A DNA stretch of 64,000 nt from NCBI RefSeq assembly GCF_012972705.2, contig NZ_JABCSC020000001.1:124001-188000 (forward strand). The letters are read 5' to 3'. The notes under the pieces were generated by a model. That model searched no databases. It saw only the letters and a list, made by a program, of their open reading frames with translations, and had not been told where the DNA came from. Positions within the stretch are counted from its first letter, which is position 1, and each line of letters begins with the position of its first letter. Positions 28,126 through 37,826 of this stretch are shown here, one piece after another. Source of the stretch: Uliginosibacterium aquaticum (GTDB lineage: Bacteria; Pseudomonadota; Gammaproteobacteria; Burkholderiales; Rhodocyclaceae). Position numbers and translations under genes: made by a program.

Positions 28126-30284
28126 CCGAGGCCTTTTTCTAGAATTTTCTGAACTTGGTCAGCAGATAGCCGTTGAGTCGTAATTAGTTGATGGGGATTT
28201 CCACAGCCCATTGCCTTCAAATCGAACATTGAGACTGGCCGCGGCAGGCGTAAAATGTTATCGAATACCGTAATGGTTTTCGTTTTTGATTTACCGATGG
28301 CGGAGAGCTGATTGCTATTAAGAACAGACGGAGCCAAGTCGTCAGCTTGCATGGCAGCTTCTTCCCGCAGATAAGCTCGAAGCACGCGCCCAAGGGCAAT
28401 GACAGCCCCTACGCCACCATTCTTGGCGGGCTCGTAAAAGAACATCATATCCCCGCGATTGAAATTCTTGAGCGTTTTTTTGTCACTCAGATAGTGGCGC
28501 TGCTGAGAAAGATGCGCTTTGCTGCTTGGAAGCAATGATGCTTGGGGGGATTCGGACAGCAGGTGTTCTTCAAATTGTTTCCGAATGGGGACCATTACAC
28601 CCTCGCGTCCCGCAAGGCCAAATATCATTGGCGCCAACAGGGTTTCAAGCCTAAAGATAGGAACAAGCACTCTCTGGCCATCAGCCCTAGTAACTGAAAT
28701 TTGCTGATCAATATGTCGAAAGATTGGTGGTTGCTCTGGTAGAGAAATTTTACAAGCGTTTTTAAGAAACTCTCTTGAATGATCCCAGTTTTTAGGGGTT
28801 AGCCGTTTTTTGAATACGATTTTTTGTAGGTCGGTCGGAGTCGTTGATGACGCCATGTAACCAAACAAGCCTGCTACTTCCCGAAGAACAACCTGACGGG
28901 GAGGACACCTCAGTCGTATGTGCCCAACGTCCCCTGATCTAATGGTTCCAGTAATGTTGCTCAATAAGGCTTGAGCTACTTCATGCGCTCCTGGCTGATC
29001 TTCTGCAATGGCGACATGCGCTCGAATGTCGAAGGATCGAATGTTTACTGGCCACACAAGGTATCCAGCTATTTTTCCGTTGCAACGAGCTATCTGTCTA
29101 AAACAGGCTGTACTTTGGGCTTCCGTTGAAGCCCACTCGTTAACTTGAGTTGCCACATCAATGCCAAGCTCTCTCAGCATCTCATGAATTTCAGGTGTGT
29201 CACTAGGCGACGCCGAATGCACTTCAATTATGTTTTTAGCGTGGGATCGGTGAATTGCTGTTTCAGTTGCGCTCTCTGGATCAACTTGAAAAAGCTCCGG
29301 AGAAATGACATCCAACCCAAACAGTTTTCTGAGATCTGTCGCCCGATCAAGAATTCGACCGTCACTAGTGATAATCCCAGGAAGTCTATGGTAAATAGCT
29401 GTCGCTAGGTGCTTAAGATCCGAGCTGTCGTTTTTTGTCAGAGAGTCAGATGCATGTCGTTCGGGAAATATTATCTCAGCAAGAGCAGGAAACAACCGCT
29501 GCCATTCGCTCTCTGGCGGAGTCGCAAATTTCGCGAATGTTGCAGCAAAAGAGAGCATAGGGTCTGTTTTGCCGTCTCGTGCCGTCCGATTTAACTCAGT
29601 GTCGATTTCGGTACTGATGGCTAACGAGCATGCTTGCATCCTTTGCGCTCGAAAAACATTCATGGCCAATTCATGCCGAGGCCGCCGAGGTCCGAGATCA
29701 AAAAGTACATTCAGATCCAAGAGATAAAGCGGCTTCGCTGTCCCCTCGGCAATATCCAATCCAAGCGGATCGGCTGCACTAATCCCGCTTGAGGAGAAAA
29801 GTTGTGGCGTATTTAGCTCGTGAGCCCTGACTACAATGGTGCGATTCCGGCTGGCTCCGCCAGGCTCTACTCTTTGCGCATAAAATCCATGGGCCTCCCA
29901 AAATGCATTGGCCGCTTTGAGGTCTTCCGCTACTCGGGCATGGATTGAAATGAATTGAGCATCAGTTAGCGCGCTCTTCAACGTGTTTAAAAGAGCTATG
30001 CCGACTTTCTTCCCTCGGTACGGCTCGGATACGAATATTTGTCGAACGTGAGCTTTTGGAAAGCGGACATCAAATAAAAGATGACCCGCATAGCGCTCAT
30101 CTCCATTGATACGCACCGTTGCTACAAAGAGCTTTCCGTGTCGGCAGTATTCCGGATACACACTGCGTGAGAAAAACCCGAGAGCCTTCTTGTCACTGTC
30201 TGCTGCACATATGACGTCGCTTATGAATGCAGCAACATCCTTTTGTTCCGTGAGCACCCTGACAGAGTTTTCGTTGACGTCCAT
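28122..30284 (-). CDS. Multidomain GNAT-PIN-GNAT-EVE-like protein, 720 residues
   Basis: Four regions can be read. Residues 10-155 are a GNAT acetyltransferase with the acetyl-CoA loop RGKKVG near 90. Residues 185-325 are a PIN-type nuclease: LLDLNVLFD with D190, DLKHLATA with an acidic residue near 288, and ITSDGRIL with D308. Residues 350-510 look like a second GNAT fold, without a clear acetyl-CoA loop. Residues 580-720 form a beta-rich PUA/EVE-like domain with RGDMMFFYEP and VIALGRVLRAYL. The gene is AT-rich and overlaps the ASCH gene that follows. A nuclease joined to acetyltransferases and to RNA-recognition domains suggests tRNA or translation targeting in defence or toxin activity, but function is inferred. 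I know of no named system with this architecture. Confidence 0.78.
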   Translation of the reverse strand: MDVNENSVRVLTEQKDVAAFISDVICAADSDKKALGFFSRSVYPEYCRHGKLFVATVRINGDERYAGHLLFDVRFPKAHVRQIFVSEPYRGKKVGIALLNTLKSALTDAQFISIHARVAEDLKAANAFWEAHGFYAQRVEPGGASRNRTIVVRAHELNTPQLFSSSGISAADPLGLDIAEGTAKPLYLLDLNVLFDLGPRRPRHELAMNVFRAQRMQACSLAISTEIDTELNRTARDGKTDPMLSFAATFAKFATPPESEWQRLFPALAEIIFPERHASDSLTKNDSSDLKHLATAIYHRLPGIITSDGRILDRATDLRKLFGLDVISPELFQVDPESATETAIHRSHAKNIIEVHSASPSDTPEIHEMLRELGIDVATQVNEWASTEAQSTACFRQIARCNGKIAGYLVWPVNIRSFDIRAHVAIAEDQPGAHEVAQALLSNITGTIRSGDVGHIRLRCPPRQVVLREVAGLFGYMASSTTPTDLQKIVFKKRLTPKNWDHSREFLKNACKISLPEQPPIFRHIDQQISVTRADGQRVLVPIFRLETLLAPMIFGLAGREGVMVPIRKQFEEHLLSESPQASLLPSSKAHLSQQRHYLSDKKTLKNFNRGDMMFFYEPAKNGGVGAVIALGRVLRAYLREEAAMQADDLAPSVLNSNQLSAIGKSKTKTITVFDNILRLPRPVSMFDLKAMGCGNPHQLITTQRLSADQVQKILEKGLG

Positions 30285-30424
30285 GCCGACCCTTTGTTTT
30301 TACTGGCGGTGAGAACCCGCTCGTAACTACATGCCACCGATTTATCTCAACAGTTAGTGCATCGAAATAAGTGAGCGTATTTCAAAAAAATCCGGTTTGC
30401 TCCGCACATGAACGGCCGACATAG

Positions 30425-31639
30425 CTATCGCTGGCACACTAATTTAGCCGAAGACAAATCGTATTCCGCCCCGGTAACCGACCCATCCCGAATCCGCTGC
30501 ACTGCCTCATCAATCACCTGCAATGGCACCAGGAACCATTCTTTCGGCTTCACCGGGTTCCCGAAGCGGTCTTCGATGGTCAGGTCGATCTGGGCTGCGC
30601 CGAACAGGCGGTGGAAGATGCTTTCCAGCTTGCTGCGGTTCAGGTTGTGGAGCTTGTAGGTGGCGACTACTTCCACACCGGCCAGCAGGTAAGTCGCATC
30701 CTTCTCCGCCCCGGCGATGCGGGTTTCAACGCTGCCGCCAGTGACGCCGATTTTGTGGATCAGCTCGCGATGCTCGACGATGAAGGGATGGGTGGAGTTG
30801 CTACGCAGCACGTAGATCGTGCCGCTCTCGATGTCATCGGGTTCTAGCGTGTCGCCAAACTGCGTCGCTGCATCCGGTTCTGCGGCGAACAGCGGCCCCA
30901 TGTCCGGATCGGTCAAGCGGCGGCCTGTGTCGTCCTTGTAGAGCGCCCGTTGCAGCGAGCGGCGCAGCAGATTGCTCTCTGTACCGTTGGCGTAGATTAA
31001 ACGCAAGCGCGCATCGCTCTCGCCGTTTGGCGCCCGGATTTCTTCGCCCACTTCGGCCACATAGGCAAGCTGCCCGCCGATGATGAAATAGTTTCCGCCG
31101 ACAATGCTGGTGTCGCGACCATAGCGCCGAGTGATCCGCACGCCAGACTTCATATCCCGCTCGACTTGCTCAAATAGCGGCTTGAACTTCTCGAAATCTG
31201 CACAGGCGCTGCGGTCTGCGATCTCTTCCGCTGCACGCTTTTCAGTGCTGGATCGCACATGGCGCAGCACAGTGATGTCGTTCTGGTCGGCAGGCTCAGC
31301 CTCTATTCCCAGCTCGGCCAGCAGCGCATCTTCATCCAGATCATCCACACTCACGGCCACCGCCGCACCACTCAACAAGCCCGGCGCATCCAGATCAGCC
31401 AGCAGGGCATGCGCTTCTGGCAACTTGCGCAGCTGATCCAGGCGCACGGCGTACAGCCGCTCGAAGATGTCCCGCCCCTCGCCATGCTGCGGGGGGCGTT
31501 TGTGCGTTTCGTAGAAGCGCAGGATGTCCTCGAAGCCCGCGATGATGCGTTCTTCTTGCGGGGTGCGGCTGGATGTTTTGAGCGGTACAGCCTCTACACC
31601 CAGCGCACTCAGCAGTTCGTCATCATCCATATCAACCAT
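30425..31639 (-). CDS. GIY-YIG nuclease (T5orf172-like) of the methyltransferase-helicase operon
   Basis: This 404-residue protein ends in a GIY-YIG-type domain (about residues 265-400): GTIYVLRSNS at the first strand, LIHKIGVTGG as the second motif, and LESIFHRLF with the catalytic-type Glu. The variant spacing is that of the T5orf172/Mug113 branch. The N-terminal half has two similar acidic motifs, MDDDELLSALGVEAVP (residues 3-18) and LDEDALLAELGIEAEP (near 102), possibly protein-docking repeats. ATG at 31639 overlaps the helicase stop by eight bases; an in-frame extension upstream runs through the helicase gene and is rejected. Confidence 0.85.
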   Translation of the reverse strand: MVDMDDDELLSALGVEAVPLKTSSRTPQEERIIAGFEDILRFYETHKRPPQHGEGRDIFERLYAVRLDQLRKLPEAHALLADLDAPGLLSGAAVAVSVDDLDEDALLAELGIEAEPADQNDITVLRHVRSSTEKRAAEEIADRSACADFEKFKPLFEQVERDMKSGVRITRRYGRDTSIVGGNYFIIGGQLAYVAEVGEEIRAPNGESDARLRLIYANGTESNLLRRSLQRALYKDDTGRRLTDPDMGPLFAAEPDAATQFGDTLEPDDIESGTIYVLRSNSTHPFIVEHRELIHKIGVTGGSVETRIAGAEKDATYLLAGVEVVATYKLHNLNRSKLESIFHRLFGAAQIDLTIEDRFGNPVKPKEWFLVPLQVIDEAVQRIRDGSVTGAEYDLSSAKLVCQR

Positions 31640-33746
31640 TGCCGGACTCTCCCTGCGCCTGCGCTGCCTTGATCTGCGCAACATAGCGCGCGAATGCCGC
31701 GACACCTTCAGCCATGCGTTTTTCCCAAGCATCGGCCGAATTGATGTCGGGCAGGCGGCCGCGCTCTTTCTTGAATTGCAAAGCGCGCTTGGCCAGATCA
31801 CGCGCTTCTTCCTCCGGAATGCTCACTTTCTTGGCTGCAATGCTCGCCTGCACCTGGCGCAGGGATTTCTCATCCATAGCCTTCGCCAGCACCGCATAGG
31901 CGGCGTCGAAGGGGTTGATGCGGTCAATCAGGTCGATGTCCAGGTCGCGCACATTCACGAACTTGCGTACGCCATCCAGCAAGGCTGTCGAGCCGCCTTG
32001 TGCTGTGCCGTTCGCATCCGCTTCAGCCAGCGCCAGCTTGGCTTGTTGGGTGATGTTCATGGCGGCAATGGCGTGCTGGCGAATGGCTTCCTGGTCTTCT
32101 TCGCTCAGCTCCGGGTAGCGCTCGCGCACGATCTTGCCCATGCGCAGTTGAGTCAGCTCTTCTGGCAAGGTGTTTTCCTTGTCGAAGAGGCCACGCTCCA
32201 CCGTGGTTTTGTCCTGCAAGAAGCTGGTCACGACTTCGTTCAGGTCTTCTTTGCAGATGCGTGTGGCTTCCGGGCTTTGCGGTTTGACCAGCCCGTTGAT
32301 CTCCACATGAATCTCACCTGTGGCCGTGTTCACACCGACGTTGTGCTCGCCTTCCTTGTAGCCGCCTTCGTATTCAAAGCCTGGCTGCGGGCCTGCGTTC
32401 TTGGGCGTGAACTCATAGCGCGGCGCCAACACCTGCTCCATCAGCAGGCTGGCCGAAATTGCCTTGAGCATGTCGTTCACCGCCTCGGCCACGGCGGTTT
32501 GTTCGGCAGCAGGTTCTGCGATCAGGTTGGTGAAGCGTGAGCGTTCCTTGCCATCGGCATCGCGGGTAGCGCGGCCAATGATCTGCACGATTTCAGTCAG
32601 GCTGCTGCGGTAGCCAATGGTCAGCGCGTGCTCACACCAGATCCAGTCAAAGCCTTCCTTGGCCATGCCCAGCGCGATGATCACATCCACATGATCGCGG
32701 TTGTTTTTGTGCGCAGGGTCTTTCAGGGCGGCGAGCACCTTGGAGCGCTTGGCCGCATCGCTGTCATCCACCAGATCAGCCACGCGCAAGGTGCGTCCAT
32801 CACGGGTCTGCACCAGATGGAAACCCGTCGATTCATCGACGCCCTTCCATTCGCCCAGGCCGTGCATGATTTCATCCACCTCGCGTTGCTTGTCCTTGAG
32901 GCTTTCGCGGGCATTCACGTTCGGGATGTGGACGATGGTTTTCAGTGCCGGGTCCAGCACCTTGTTAACCGCATCCACGTAAGCACCGGTGTAGAAGAAG
33001 TAGCCGATATCCAGCGACTTGAGCCAGCGATAACCGTTGAGCTGTTCATAGTAGGTATAAGTGACCGTCTCGAACTTGGCCTCATCTGCCGGGCCCAGCA
33101 CGGCTTCGCTGTCGCCACGGAAGTAGGAGCCAGTCATCGCCACCAGATGCACCTTGTCGCGCACGATGAAGCCGCCCAATTGGCTGCCCAGCTTGTTATC
33201 CGGGTTGCTGGAAACGTGGTGGAATTCGTCGATGGCAATCAGGCGGTTGTCGAACGCATGCACGCCCAGCTCTTCCACTGCAAAGCGAAACGTCGCATGG
33301 GTGCACACCAGCACCTTGTCAGCGCTGGCAAGAAACTCGCCCACGGCTTTGACTTTGGATTTGGCCACCTTCACATCATCCACTCCGGGCGCGTTGCACA
33401 GGTTCCACTGGGGGGCCACCTGCCAATCCCAATAGAAGCCGTGCTCGCTTAAGGGTTCATCCGCAAAGCTGCCGCCAATCGAGCGCTCCGGCACTACCAC
33501 AATGGCTTGCTGCAAGCCCTGGTTGTTGAGCTTGTCCAGCGCAATGAACATCAGCGCGCGCGATTTGCCCGAGGCCGGCGGGGACTTGATCAGCAGGTAT
33601 TGCTCGCCACGCTTGGCATAGGCGCGTTCCTGCATCGTGCGCATGCCCAATTCATTGGCCTTGCTGGAAGCGCCGGTTCGCGCTGTTGCAATGGAGACCG
33701 ACGGCACGGTATAGGCATTGGTCGGATTTCCGATGTTTTCACTCAC
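31632..33746 (-). CDS. DEAD/DEAH-box (SF2) DNA helicase of the restriction-like operon
   Basis: This 704-residue protein has SF2 helicase motifs: a Walker A variant KSPPASGKSRAL (about residues 53-64), Walker B AIDEFHHVS (DEFH, near 172), motif III AMTGSY and motif VI QIIGRATRDADGKER (near 390). The rest is a long charged helical C-terminal part with no recognised domain. Helicases of this type translocate on DNA in type I/III-like restriction and in phage-defence systems. The GTG start at 33746 overlaps the methyltransferase stop, and its stop overlaps the GIY-YIG start. Confidence 0.88.
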   Translation of the reverse strand: MSENIGNPTNAYTVPSVSIATARTGASSKANELGMRTMQERAYAKRGEQYLLIKSPPASGKSRALMFIALDKLNNQGLQQAIVVVPERSIGGSFADEPLSEHGFYWDWQVAPQWNLCNAPGVDDVKVAKSKVKAVGEFLASADKVLVCTHATFRFAVEELGVHAFDNRLIAIDEFHHVSSNPDNKLGSQLGGFIVRDKVHLVAMTGSYFRGDSEAVLGPADEAKFETVTYTYYEQLNGYRWLKSLDIGYFFYTGAYVDAVNKVLDPALKTIVHIPNVNARESLKDKQREVDEIMHGLGEWKGVDESTGFHLVQTRDGRTLRVADLVDDSDAAKRSKVLAALKDPAHKNNRDHVDVIIALGMAKEGFDWIWCEHALTIGYRSSLTEIVQIIGRATRDADGKERSRFTNLIAEPAAEQTAVAEAVNDMLKAISASLLMEQVLAPRYEFTPKNAGPQPGFEYEGGYKEGEHNVGVNTATGEIHVEINGLVKPQSPEATRICKEDLNEVVTSFLQDKTTVERGLFDKENTLPEELTQLRMGKIVRERYPELSEEDQEAIRQHAIAAMNITQQAKLALAEADANGTAQGGSTALLDGVRKFVNVRDLDIDLIDRINPFDAAYAVLAKAMDEKSLRQVQASIAAKKVSIPEEEARDLAKRALQFKKERGRLPDINSADAWEKRMAEGVAAFARYVAQIKAAQAQGESGNG

Positions 33747-36540
33747 GCTTTTTCCCCCTGGTTGCTTTTGTAGCAGGCGCAGCCTTGGCCGCTGCCGCAG
33801 TCATTTTTGTATACAGCTCGAAAAGCTTTTCCAACCGCTCGGTATCGTTCTTGAAACGACGGCCGATGTAGATGCGCTCCAGCACCTCGTCATTACGCTC
33901 GTGCGCGCGGCGAAGGTTGTCCGGCATGTTCTCCGGGTCATACAGATCGGCGATGGTGGCGGGGAAGTGCGCTTCGCGGGCCAGCAGGATGTCTTCGGCA
34001 CAGGCAGTGAGGTCGGCCTTATTCTGCTCGGTGAGCAACGGCACTGGAAAGGTGTTGTAACAAAGTGCCGACGTATACCTAATGTCAGTTTTGAGCCTGC
34101 CAGCTACCGCACGCACCCAAGCGATATGCATTGTTGAAGAGATAATTGAAAAAACGTGTGGCTTTGGAGATTGCACAATGCTTGCGGCATTGCTAACGAT
34201 ATGGCGATCATCCAATAGCCCTGCCGTGATGTAATCACGCCTTTCCGAAAAGACGGTTGGAATAATTAACTGGTGACCTCGTTGCTTGTTAGTCCATGCA
34301 AATTTGTGAGGCCGACTAACTGCTGTCTGTGCTCGTGTTCCTGCACTTGCTCGAAATTTCCGAACAGCGTCAATGCGCTTAGCTATTTGAGCAACGCCTG
34401 CTGCAATGGAGGCGTCTGCGTCCTCAATCCACAAACACCAGCGGGGCATGCCACGAATAAACTCGCTCGACCCGAGATAAGGGCGTACAAATCGCTCAGC
34501 CGCACCGCCTGAGTCCGTCATCAGCGCCCGGTATTCGTCACTTGACAATATGAGGTTCCCACCATCTAAGGCGCCGCTGCCATCGGTAATCAGCGAGTCG
34601 AACGACAGAGGTACCTTCGCCGCAGTCACAAAAACATTCTTGGCATTTAAAAGATAAGCGTTTATCTGCTCAACTCGACGGACGCTCGCTACTCCGGAAG
34701 CACCAGCTTCGTACAAAAATTTGTCTTTTACAGGGGAGGAAGATAAGCCAACGACAATTACTGATACACCGGCGTTGTGGCTAGCTAAGTTGGCCCATTT
34801 AAATGACGTATGAGCAAAAGAAATTTCCTGACCTAGCTCGGCGACAAGCGGCCACAAAACCGATGCTTGAATTCCTTGGCAAACTGAATTTGTAGTAACA
34901 AAGGCTGTACCGCAAGGCGAGCGAGCGCTGTATTCCGCGGCTTTGAGAATCCAGCCGGCCACATAGTCCAGTGCTTTCCAGCCGTCACATTTAGGACCAA
35001 GAATTTGGCCAAGATCCTCTGTTTGCTCAGGTGTTCGCCAGTTGCTACCTTTGTATGGCGGGTTCCCGCAGATGTACGTTTCGCCACCCTCATTCGCAAA
35101 ATCGATTTCTGACTGATTTAGCGGCGTGCCAAACAAATCATCGGCCACCACCTTCACGCCAGTGCCCGTAGGCGGACAAATACTCAACCAATCCAGCCGC
35201 AGCGCGTTGCCACACACAATCCAGTTCTGTGCATCCAGCGGCAAAAATTCCGCCAACGCTTCCTTTTGTCCGCGATACAGCACATCGCACTGGTACTCGG
35301 CAATGATCAGCGCCAGGCGCGCGATCTCGGCCGGGAAGTCACGCAGCTCGATCCCACGGAAGTTGGTCAGCGGGATTTCGCTGCGCAGATCCGGCTCGTC
35401 GCGGCGACGGTTGATTTCCGCCTCAATCTCGCGCATCTGCTTGTAAGCGATGACCAGAAAGTTGCCCGAGCCGCAGGCCGGGTCGAATACGCGGATGCGC
35501 GCCATGCGCTTGCGCAAATTCAGCAGCTTGGCCTTGTTGTCACCTGCCGCTTCGAGCTGTGCGCGCAATTCATCCAGGAACAAGGGATTCAGCACCTTGA
35601 GGATGTTCGGTACGCTGGTGTAGTGCATGCCCAGGGAGCCGCGCTCTTCGTCGTCGGCCACTGCCTGGATCATGCTGCCGAAGATGTCTGGATTGATCTC
35701 CCGCCAGTTCAGGCCACCTGCGTGCAGCAGGTAGGTGCGCGCCATGCGGGTGAAGCGCGGCACCTCGGTACTGCCGGAGAACAGGCCGCCATTCACATAG
35801 GGGAATTTTTTGTCGGCCCAAGCTGGCAAGCGTGGCTCGGCGTTGGCACGATCCGCACGCTTGATGTTCATCGCGCGAAAGATGGCTTCCAGCACCTCGT
35901 GGGTGTTGCCGCCATCGCGCTCGCTCATCTGCTCGATGGTCTGGGTGAACACGCCTTCGCCATTGAAGATATCGGTGTCTTCGGCAAAGAAGCAGAACAC
36001 GAGACGCGCCATGAAGTGATTCATGTCGGCGCGTCGTTCTTCCTTGGCCCAATCCGGGTTTTCGTTCAGCAGCTCGACGTACAACTTGTTCAGGCGGCTG
36101 GTGGCGCGCACGTCGATGGGGTTGTCCTTGATCTCCTTGATGGTGGAGATGCCCGCCAGCGGCAGGAGGAAACCAAAGTGATTCGGCAGATCAGCATAGG
36201 CGCAGGCGATGGTTTCGCCGCTGGCCAGCTCTTCGGCCTCAAGGTTCTGGCCATCAGTGGCCAGGATGAACTTGGCCTTGGCCTTTGCGGTGGCCGGGCT
36301 GGCGCGCAAAGCCTTGAGGGCTTCGCCCACGGTGCCTGGATCGCAAACGGAAATATGGATGTTGTTACGCAGGAGCACCGCGCCCGGCAAATCCGAAGCG
36401 TTGTTGTTGCCAGCTCGCAGCTTCTTGAGCGTCGTATCCTTGTTGCCGAAAGCGGCGAGGAAGGCGTACGGAAACTCGGCCCGGTCGAAGGGCTCAATCG
36501 CCAGATCAGAGATTGCTGATTCGATTTCTACTGCGTTCAT
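33739..36540 (-). CDS. MmeI/YeeA-like class I DNA adenine methyltransferase
   Basis: This 933-residue protein has SAM-binding motif I DPACGSGNFL (near residue 352) and catalytic motif IV NPPYKG (near 491), the NPPY form used for N6-adenine or N4-cytosine methylation. The N-terminal part carries MARLVFCFFAEDTDIF (near 175), a hallmark of the large MmeI/YeeA group, and the part after motif IV holds the probable target recognition region (about 640-860). I cannot see an intact PD-(D/E)xK nuclease at the N terminus. It overlaps the gene upstream by four bases and the helicase by eight. Confidence 0.9.
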   Translation of the reverse strand: MNAVEIESAISDLAIEPFDRAEFPYAFLAAFGNKDTTLKKLRAGNNNASDLPGAVLLRNNIHISVCDPGTVGEALKALRASPATAKAKAKFILATDGQNLEAEELASGETIACAYADLPNHFGFLLPLAGISTIKEIKDNPIDVRATSRLNKLYVELLNENPDWAKEERRADMNHFMARLVFCFFAEDTDIFNGEGVFTQTIEQMSERDGGNTHEVLEAIFRAMNIKRADRANAEPRLPAWADKKFPYVNGGLFSGSTEVPRFTRMARTYLLHAGGLNWREINPDIFGSMIQAVADDEERGSLGMHYTSVPNILKVLNPLFLDELRAQLEAAGDNKAKLLNLRKRMARIRVFDPACGSGNFLVIAYKQMREIEAEINRRRDEPDLRSEIPLTNFRGIELRDFPAEIARLALIIAEYQCDVLYRGQKEALAEFLPLDAQNWIVCGNALRLDWLSICPPTGTGVKVVADDLFGTPLNQSEIDFANEGGETYICGNPPYKGSNWRTPEQTEDLGQILGPKCDGWKALDYVAGWILKAAEYSARSPCGTAFVTTNSVCQGIQASVLWPLVAELGQEISFAHTSFKWANLASHNAGVSVIVVGLSSSPVKDKFLYEAGASGVASVRRVEQINAYLLNAKNVFVTAAKVPLSFDSLITDGSGALDGGNLILSSDEYRALMTDSGGAAERFVRPYLGSSEFIRGMPRWCLWIEDADASIAAGVAQIAKRIDAVRKFRASAGTRAQTAVSRPHKFAWTNKQRGHQLIIPTVFSERRDYITAGLLDDRHIVSNAASIVQSPKPHVFSIISSTMHIAWVRAVAGRLKTDIRYTSALCYNTFPVPLLTEQNKADLTACAEDILLAREAHFPATIADLYDPENMPDNLRRAHERNDEVLERIYIGRRFKNDTERLEKLFELYTKMTAAAAKAAPATKATRGKKRE

Positions 36541-37121
36541 TGTTCTTGGTCTGTGTGAAGCGGCGAGCCATCGCGGCTGTATTTCGGAAGTATCCAGCTT
36601 TGGCCGAGTTTCAAGCCGCGTTTTCTCAATATTCCGACAGGTTCAAAGCCGATACGTGAAGCAAACCAGAGCATGAACACGGCGATTCCGCACAGAGAAA
36701 ATGCCAAAGACATTCTTGTTGGAGTGTTCGCCGAGAATGGCTGTAGTCGGAACGAGGCCAGCGCGGCACACGTAACAGCGCTCACAAGGAAGAAGTGCCC
36801 CCAAGCGAAGGCGGCGATGCGGGCGGACAGCCGGGTTGCCGCGCCTTTGCCGAGGGTGAGGCACCCCCCGGTATAGAGCGCGGTGATCTCCTTGTTGGTC
36901 AAATCCCAATGACACTGCAGGTCTATGACGTCCTGCCTCTGCTCCGCAGGCGCATCGAAACCAAAGCGGTCGCGAAAAACATCCTCATCCCAAATGGCAC
37001 GCTGATTACGCGCCGCAGTGGGGGATAAGAGGGTATCGCCCGAAGACGGGTGTTCGTAATAGTCCCGCGCGGCGAAACGACTCTTGCCGCCGAACGCGAT
37101 CTGGATGTGTAAGGCTCTCAT
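36537..37121 (-). CDS. Two-TM membrane protein of unknown function in the restriction-like operon
   Basis: This 194-residue protein is not recognised. It starts with a soluble segment of about 100 residues (MRALHIQIAFGG onward) and has two likely membrane helices, AFAWGHFFLVSAVTCAALAS (about residues 104-123) and MSLAFSLCGIAVFMLWFAS (about 136-154), then a basic tail. It has no signal peptide. The 3' end overlaps the methyltransferase start by four bases (ATGA), so it belongs to the same transcript. A role in membrane disruption or anchoring is possible but not shown. Confidence 0.7.
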   Translation of the reverse strand: MRALHIQIAFGGKSRFAARDYYEHPSSGDTLLSPTAARNQRAIWDEDVFRDRFGFDAPAEQRQDVIDLQCHWDLTNKEITALYTGGCLTLGKGAATRLSARIAAFAWGHFFLVSAVTCAALASFRLQPFSANTPTRMSLAFSLCGIAVFMLWFASRIGFEPVGILRKRGLKLGQSWILPKYSRDGSPLHTDQEQ

Positions 37122-37136
37122 GCGGCGGGGGCTCGG

Positions 37137-37820
37137 TCAGTGTTCATGGAAGTCTCCGCCCGCAAATTTGTTGCTGCCACCAAAGGCTGTCTGCACGACT
37201 GAGCCGCCGGCGTCTGGCGCCTGTTTGCTCTGGTTGATCAGCGCGGCCAGAGGGTCGGAACTATTGGCCTGAAGCTGCTGCATGGCAGCCCGCAAAGCAG
37301 CGCGTGCGCGTTCGACTGGATCACGCTGGCTCAGGTAGCGGTTATAGAGAGACGTGACTAAGGGGTCGCGTGATGTGGCTGCAGCCAGCATGTCTAGCAA
37401 TGCCTGGCGGGCGGGCGTAACCGTTAGAGCGGGAGGGCGCTCGCCCAGTAGCTCCGACACCAGCGCTTTGGCCTCCGGATTACCGGCCGCCATAAGCATC
37501 GCAAGCTCGACTCGCAATGCGGCTGTGTGCAGCCATTCCGGATCAATGAACGGATCGCCCCGCAATGTGCCTTTGCCGAGCACGAGCCAATCAAGGCTGA
37601 CCCCAAACGTGGTGGATATCTTCGCCAGGAAATCCAGGCCGGGCCGGGACTTGCCACGCGCCAGGTTGCTGATGAAGGCGGAAGTTGAGCCGAGCTGCCG
37701 CGCAAACTCGTTTTGCGAGATGTTTAAGGCCGCGAGCAACTGCCCGAAGCGGGCGCAAAAACCGTCCTGCGGGTCGACACCGCTTGCTCCAAGCCTATCC
37801 GCTGCGCTAGAGTCGCTCAT
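37137..37820 (-). CDS. XRE-family repressor-like regulator (227 residues)
   Basis: Residues 22-82 form an HTH_3 domain: LLAALNISQNEFARQLGSTSAFISNLARGKSRPGLDFLAKISTTFGVSLDWLVLG. The remainder is a helical tail (about 95-205), ending in a Gly-rich segment, so it is not a LexA-type protease. ATG at 37820 is chosen because the in-frame frame extension upstream lies in the control region. Its stop is 15 bp before the two-TM gene, so it heads the minus-strand operon; it probably controls that operon and the divergent recombinase operon through the palindromes upstream. Confidence 0.85.
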   Translation of the reverse strand: MSDSSAADRLGASGVDPQDGFCARFGQLLAALNISQNEFARQLGSTSAFISNLARGKSRPGLDFLAKISTTFGVSLDWLVLGKGTLRGDPFIDPEWLHTAALRVELAMLMAAGNPEAKALVSELLGERPPALTVTPARQALLDMLAAATSRDPLVTSLYNRYLSQRDPVERARAALRAAMQQLQANSSDPLAALINQSKQAPDAGGSVVQTAFGGSNKFAGGDFHEH

Positions 37821-37826
37821 TATCGA

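Noticed and set aside
30425-37121. DISARM or BREX defence system.
   Set aside because: The signature partners (DrmA/DrmB, PglZ, BrxL) are absent; only methyltransferase, helicase and GIY-YIG nuclease are present.
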